5,467 bases of DNA. It comes from Betaproteobacteria bacterium. GTDB lineage: Bacteria > Pseudomonadota > Gammaproteobacteria > Burkholderiales > Burkholderiaceae_C. The notes beneath the pieces were generated by a model. The model made no database searches and was not told the origin of the DNA. It saw only the letters and a list, made by a program, of their open reading frames with translations. Positions within the stretch are counted from its first letter, which is position 1. Each line of letters starts with the position of its first letter. The stretch is taken from assembly GCA_009918225.1 (NCBI GenBank), contig RGEP01000130.1, forward strand, positions 1-5,467. The letters run 5' to 3'. The translations under genes were made by a program, and so were the position numbers. This document shows positions 5,441-5,467 of the stretch, piece after piece.

Positions 5441-5467
5441 GCGCCCGCTCGATTCGCCCCAACACAC
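5437..5467 (+). CDS. 5' end of next gene, possibly N-acetylmuramoyl-L-alanine amidase
   Basis: ATG at 5437 overlaps the tsaE TGA as ATGA and opens a frame reading MSARSIRPNT to the window edge. Ten codons cannot identify a product. In many proteobacteria, including E. coli (yjeE-amiB), the gene after tsaE encodes a periplasmic N-acetylmuramoyl-L-alanine amidase, and the basic start would fit the beginning of an export signal. The product is therefore inferred from gene order only. Confidence 0.55.
   Translation, partial: MSARSIRPNT

Noticed and set aside
4976..5467. Minus-strand open frame antisense to tsaE
   Set aside because: tsaE shows clear Walker A and EWP motifs on the plus strand; the antisense frame has none.

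Overview
The window is ordinary core chromosome of a GC-rich betaproteobacterium, most likely Burkholderiales and probably Comamonadaceae or a close relative. The evidence is the high GC content, a Bug-type (TctC) periplasmic binding protein, and the neighbourhood of queG, xerD and tsaE. This placement is inferred from protein character and gene order, not from a search. I see no insertion sequence, CRISPR array, rRNA or tRNA gene, phage gene, or new multi-gene system.

Layout. Positions 1-782 (minus) hold the 5' 260 codons of hslO, encoding the redox-regulated chaperone Hsp33; the gene runs off the left edge inside its first zinc-binding Cys pair. It diverges from a ferritin-like DUF455 gene at 798-1613 (plus). 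That gene converges, across a 51-bp gap, on xerD (1665-2639, minus). The xerD start lies inside the 3' end of a tctC/bug gene (2593-3576, minus; 47-bp overlap). Upstream of tctC is the only sizeable intergenic stretch (3577-3751). It carries a likely tctC promoter, two adjacent GC-rich hairpins and a short run of TGATC-type repeats. Next comes queG (3752-4966, minus), encoding epoxyqueuosine reductase. It diverges from tsaE (4958-5440, plus), and the two 5' ends overlap by 9 bp. The last 31 bases begin another gene, overlapping the tsaE stop as ATGA.

How the genes relate. QueG and TsaE both serve tRNA anticodon-loop modification (queuosine-34 and t6A-37) and are read from one shared start region. 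Hsp33 is an oxidation-activated chaperone, and its divergent neighbour looks like a diiron ferritin-fold protein of unknown role. XerD performs chromosome dimer resolution and seems to depend on transcription through tctC.

The most interesting signals are at the gene boundaries. hslO and queG both have the same 9-mer, CTAGAATCA, three bases before the ATG. This places a TAGAAT -10-like element exactly 6 nt before each ATG with no Shine-Dalgarno, the arrangement expected of leaderless mRNAs. All six CTAG tetranucleotides in the window also lie at gene boundaries.
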